A stretch of 64,000 nucleotides of DNA from Symsagittifera roscoffensis (Eukaryota > Xenacoelomorpha > Acoela > Convolutidae), in the NCBI RefSeq assembly GCF_963678635.1, contig NC_087066.1, positions 51,602,312-51,666,311 on the forward strand, given 5' to 3'. Positions 60,060 to 64,000 of the stretch are shown piece after piece; positions within the stretch are counted from its first letter, which is position 1; each line of letters starts with the position of its first letter. The notes beneath the pieces were generated by a model. That model saw only the letters and a list, made by a program, of their open reading frames with translations, did no database searches and had not been told where the DNA came from. The position numbers were made by a program, and so were the translations under genes.

Positions 60060-61072
60060 TGTAGTATTGCGAAATACTACACACACACAAAAGACCATTG
60101 TCTTAATTGTTTATTTAACAACCCAATTCTAAATTGGAGCGTGCCATTTAAATTAAAGCCTCTTTTCACTAAATCAGATTTTGACTGATTTACTCTTATT
60201 AGGACTATAAAATCTTGTTTTGAAAATCCACTCCTTTTTAAATACTTGACCAATTTTTCTCATTTTTTCATGCTCAATATTTTAAAAGGGCGGCGATTAT
60301 TAATACGCTCAATTAATGCGGTTTTTATCAAAGGGGACTAATAAGTTGAAGATATTTGATTTGAAAAAATCAAATAAAAACTAGTTGAAAATTCCCTTAT
60401 TAAAAAGGGAGAACAAAGGAGCAGGTGAAACCTGAATAATTAAAGATTGAATCAGCCGCCGGTTTATGCTTATGAGCAAAAGGACTGGCCTGAAATCTTC
60501 AGTGTTTCATTTTGCTCAGTCAGCAGCAAGTCATTTCTCTTCAGTCAGATCTTTTAAAAATAAATAATTTTTCTTTTCTGCCCTAACACTAAAATTAATC
60601 TAGCCCTTTTCATTTATAAAAAGAGAATAAATTCTCATTTTAAGTTTGATTTGAAAAATTATAAATCGAGATAATCGAGATACGCACCCCCGAGGAAGTC
60701 TGGACTACAAGTACCCAAAGGACTACGGCAAGACGATTCAGACGACCCAACCAGAAGTGCTGACTTGGACAAACATCAAGGGCAACCATACATACAAATC
60801 AGCCACCGACCTTAGTAAGAAGATAAAATATTGATGAACAAAATAAGATTAGCTCAACCTCCCCTCATAGGTATATTTCTTTAAGCTGTTCGATTCATTT
60901 ATATAATCTAATAACCCAGTGCTCTGTATCTAACCAACTAATTAATTCATACCTTTTCTAACTATTGTTTCTACTCTACTTTTTTTCAAGACAATTTGAC
61001 GATCTAAGGTGAGACTTATAATTTAGGATAAAATTACTAAGCATTCAACCAGCAATGAACGCTTAGTAAAAC
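60060..61072 (+). repeat. 3' LTR
   Basis: Same as the 5' LTR with a few base changes, a nine-base tandem duplication (ATCGAGATA, about 60,665) and an extra segment of about 58 bases at about 60,147-60,204 holding an inverted repeat (AAATCAG / CTGATTT). Confidence 0.88.
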
Positions 61073-63856
61073 GCATCGGTTTTATGACATATTTGTCAAT
61101 AAAACCTTGTGAACTCACCTCATGCGGTGTCAGCTTCCGGGGTCAAAAGCTAATTTCAGGCAAAACTGATGATGTAATTTCAAATTGGACTCACCCGTGC
61201 AATACTAATCGGACAATGACGAAACTTGTTGAGTAGGACCCCCATAAGACTCCAAACCTGTCCGAAGAAGTTTGACACTTGGGTGACATTAAGTTGACTT
61301 TTGGGACTTATGACCCCGAATTGTATAGAAACATCTAGACTTAACACCGAAGAGACCAATCCCTTACAAATAAATACTGGAAATGGAATGTGATCATCGA
61401 GTGGAAACAAGGATGGATGAAAGTTACCTGCAGGGGATACATTAGGAGTCTTGAAGCCTAAAAGAATATCTTGTTCTTCGTCTAACGCATTGGAGTAGTG
61501 GAATTACTTTAAGTGGACTTGGTAAACCTTGGGTTTGACTTAGCTTGGCGAATGCGCTGATAGAGTTACGAGCTTAACAAAGAAAAGTAGTCGCAGAAGG
61601 GTAAACTTTTATATACGAAGGGACCGGGAATTTAGGAACCCAAAATATACAAAGGGCAGTTTCAATTAGCTTCCGGGAAGTAGTTTGTTGACCTGAGAGA
61701 ACAACTGGGGAGGGAATGGCATGCCCTCAGGAGCTAGAACGCTGTGATTGCAATGAGATATAATTTGGATATGCCTAGGAAACGGAAACACTTTCAGGAT
61801 AATTAAAATAAAGACCTTAGAAGGCTCACCAACATTGCATGGTTTGGAGGTTGAGTTGAACTCGGGGTATAGAGTTGACGGAAGTCAGGAATTAGTTGAT
61901 CAGGATCGTATGGCAATTGTTTTCTTGGGTCAAATTGTGACACCTACCGCATACCTGTAACTAATAAGCGTAACGCGATTGATGAAAAAATGTCGCTTGT
62001 CAGCGTTGACAGGGGGAGGGATGGAGTTATAAAACATCAGCGAATGAGCGAATCAAGCGGACGCCAGGACTGATTGCGAATGGCGTGACTTTAAGGAAAC
62101 TAAATGTAAATAAAAGAGAAGAAATTGGAGGGTCTACTCCACGAGGCAGAGCAATTGTTTAGAGCCTAAAACGGCAAGTCTGTCTGTAGGAACGAGGGTG
62201 CGAAAATTAAAGCCGAATTGATCTCGTATAATAATGACTGTCAGGGAGATAGTCGAAACAGTAGAGTGAGTGAGCGAAACTGAAGTTGGGAATCCTTTAG
62301 TAACAAAGGATTCACTTCATTATAGGATACCGTCTAATTCAATTGCAAGAGGTAAGTTAGTAGATAACTCGCAAAACCATACATCGCGAAAAATGATAGG
62401 TTAAATTCTGGCAATCCTATAGGCCTTGTACAATTGGATAATTATTCGTTATCTTGAATTAACATGCCATCAAACATCTTGCGTGTTGAATCTGAAGTCG
62501 AATAAAAACAGCCGGGACGAGAAAAAGCGGGCGCAGCAGAGTTCGACACAGGAAACCTTACGCCTACTAAAAATTCAATGAAAAGGGATATTGTGATTAC
62601 GTGTTAGAATTCGGTCTTTCCCTTGCGGATCCCAACGCAAGCCAGAGAAGGACGTTAGGAAATAATCTCTTAGTCCAGATAGCAAAGTTTACAGCATAAA
62701 ACAAACCTGATTGTCATTTTCGAAATTTTCTTTCATTCTAATTAAGTTTTGATCTAAGTTTAGAGTAAACCATTTATGAAATATCATCTGATCCTTTGAA
62801 TAAACAACAAGAGAACTCTAGGTTTTTTTCGAAAAACTTTCTATGGTTTTTATTATGGTTTTTAATTTGTATTCACAAAAAGCTTACGAGATTTTTCCAC
62901 TATTCACGATTATTTCAAGATAAAACCAATTTGGAAGTCAGTTTTGATAAGGATTCTTAAGATGGAAATATGATCAAGATTTCAAAACAACTTAAATGTT
63001 ATCGTTTTTATTACGTTGTGGTTGGTGCACCTGTAGACCAAATTACACCTACTTTAAAGCATTTAAGGATGCGGTACGGAGGAGGATGATAAACTAACTG
63101 AAAACCAGGGAGCCAAAAATCAATTTAAAAAAATGAAAGCGCTTTGTTTCAAGAGTAATTGTCTTTTTTCGGAAATTAATGCCGAAAGTTGAATGCCGAA
63201 AGTTGAATGCTTTGATTGATACAAACATGGGATTGGCTTTGCTCTTGCCGGGTACAACAATTGAGCATGATCATCGCTTTATGCAAGAACGCTGGATGCT
63301 TGGCAAGTCATACCAGAAGCCGGAACCCATGTGCCAATTTGATGATTTCAAAAAGTAATGATTTCAGAGACACCAAAAACTTCAAAAATTCAACACTTTC
63401 TAAAATCTGTTGTTTTTGGTACAGCTGGATTCAGTTTCGTGTTATGATGAAATCTGGCTGAATTCAGTCTTTAATCAAAATTCAGGAGTAAATCATCGAC
63501 AAATTACCGATGAATTTTTATAACATTTTGAAATCATCCATGATTTACTGCTGTTTGATCGCTAAAAAATGGCTGATTTCCTAGCGCTAAATTAACGATA
63601 ACCCATCTATAAAAATTCAAGCTTTAATCGCTAATTTTCAATGTGAACTCAACACGGGTTTTTATGAGAGCAAATTTCAACTGCTGATTATCGAGCTCGC
63701 TTTTCAAATTGAACTGAACATTTTAAAGAACTTCTAAGACCTATTAATATAGCTCAAACTGCGCACGTGTGATAAATAACTTTAAGAAAATTAACACTGG
63801 TCATTACTGCTGTAGTTTGAACTTTGTGGTTTCCAATATTCTCGCTTGGTTCCACC
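61073..63856. other. Non-coding, unlike the AT-rich flanks to about 62,700
   Basis: No gene supported. 61,073-62,700 is richer in G and has frequent stops in all frames, like old transposon or RNA-gene-like DNA. A hairpin at 62,281-62,318 (TGAAG..GAATCCTTT..AAAGGATTC.CTTCA) is the strongest structure. After 62,700 it is AT-rich. Confidence 0.4.
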
Positions 63857-64000
63857 TTACTTCTTGGTCTGGCCCTCCAGTTGATCCGCTTCCAACCCCC
63901 CCTCTTCCTAGCCCTCCTCCTCGTCCTCCTCGGGAACAGCTTCGCTCATCTTTGTTTTCTTCTTTTTTCTCTTCCGCTTCTTTTTCTTGCCCCCCGCATC
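63857..64000 (-). CDS. C-terminal tail of a Lys/Glu-rich gene, cut by right edge, in-frame TAG
   Basis: The minus strand from the edge reads a basic run (GGKKKKRKRKKKKTK), then an acidic tail (MSEAVPEEDEEEG), then TAG at 63910-63908. The same frame continues for 16 residues (LEADQLEGQTKK) to TAA 63859-63857. Strongly GC-richer than its left flank, with codon-like structure. Either the protein ends at TAG, or TAG is a nonsense change in a longer tail. The gene itself lies to the right and cannot be named. Confidence 0.4.

Larger units (their letters stand above)
51622..61072 (+). mobile_element. LTR retrotransposon, Ty3/gypsy-type gag and protease, no RT or integrase
   Basis: 9.45-kb element with near-identical direct LTRs (51,622-52,576 and 60,060-61,072), a PBS directly after the 5' LTR and a purine-rich tract directly before the 3' LTR. 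Inside, in order: a 3.1-kb non-coding leader, intact gag (55,730), intact retropepsin (56,854), a short degenerate stretch, non-coding DNA with a 44-bp triple repeat, and an intact 223-aa ORF (59,241). There is no YXDD reverse transcriptase, RNase H or integrase. A possible 5-bp target duplication AACGC lies on both sides. It is a young, non-autonomous insertion that must borrow polymerase from a related element. Confidence 0.88.

Noticed and set aside
61180-61410. Minus ORF of 76 codons after the 3' LTR
   Set aside because: No motif, no start context and no splice support; likely chance in G-richer DNA.

Overview
The window is AT-rich, intron-bearing, repeat-dominated DNA from an animal nuclear genome, most likely an invertebrate. 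The evidence is a spliced gene with tandem EGF repeats, GT-AG introns with TTTTCAG-type acceptors, a Polinton/Maverick, Ty3/gypsy-type gag and protease genes, paired MITEs and tRNA-derived repeats. The phylum cannot be fixed from sequence alone.

Bases 1-16,413 are most of a Polinton/Maverick (adintovirus-like) element whose left end lies outside the window. A leftward cluster carries, in transcription order: an unknown 190-aa protein, an acidic protein, a block of small conserved genes, a two-helix membrane protein, a packaging ATPase, a conserved protein, a retroviral-type integrase, a penton-like minor capsid protein, a basic core/minor capsid protein and the first codons of a candidate major capsid gene. 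A rightward gene encodes protein-primed DNA polymerase B with N-terminal zinc fingers. Between the two arms lies an array of 59-60 bp repeats carrying CRE-type TGACGTCA palindromes, then a TATA box and a 5' UTR intron. The element is decayed: polymerase, integrase, ATPase and penton all carry stops, frameshifts or deletions. Inside the leftward cluster a 2.4-kb block is present two and a half times in tandem.

Bases 16,862-19,765 are a minisatellite with a monomer of about 99 bp and higher-order structure, flanked by C-runs. From about 20 to 46 kb the DNA is mostly non-coding and full of dispersed repeats: a hairpin-ended family, a tRNA-derived SINE-like family, two MITEs sharing terminal inverted repeats, and tandem duplications at 36.7 and 40.6-43.1 kb. 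Within this stretch I reconstruct a minus-strand gene of at least six exons with matching phases (33,970 to about 25,014) encoding EGF repeats, and a possible two-exon type II membrane protein just downstream (24,752-23,130).

Bases 43.7-49.5 kb hold retroelement-like overlapping ORFs with a slippery G-run and a perfect hairpin, a decayed gag, a tandemly duplicated repeat-containing ORF, and a second, unrelated Polinton polymerase relic. Bases 51,622-61,072 are a young LTR retrotransposon (near-identical LTRs, PBS, PPT) with intact gag and a DTGA protease, no reverse transcriptase or integrase, and an intact 223-aa ORF of unknown function in the env position. The last 145 bases hold the C-terminal tail of a lysine/glutamate-rich gene that is cut by the right edge.
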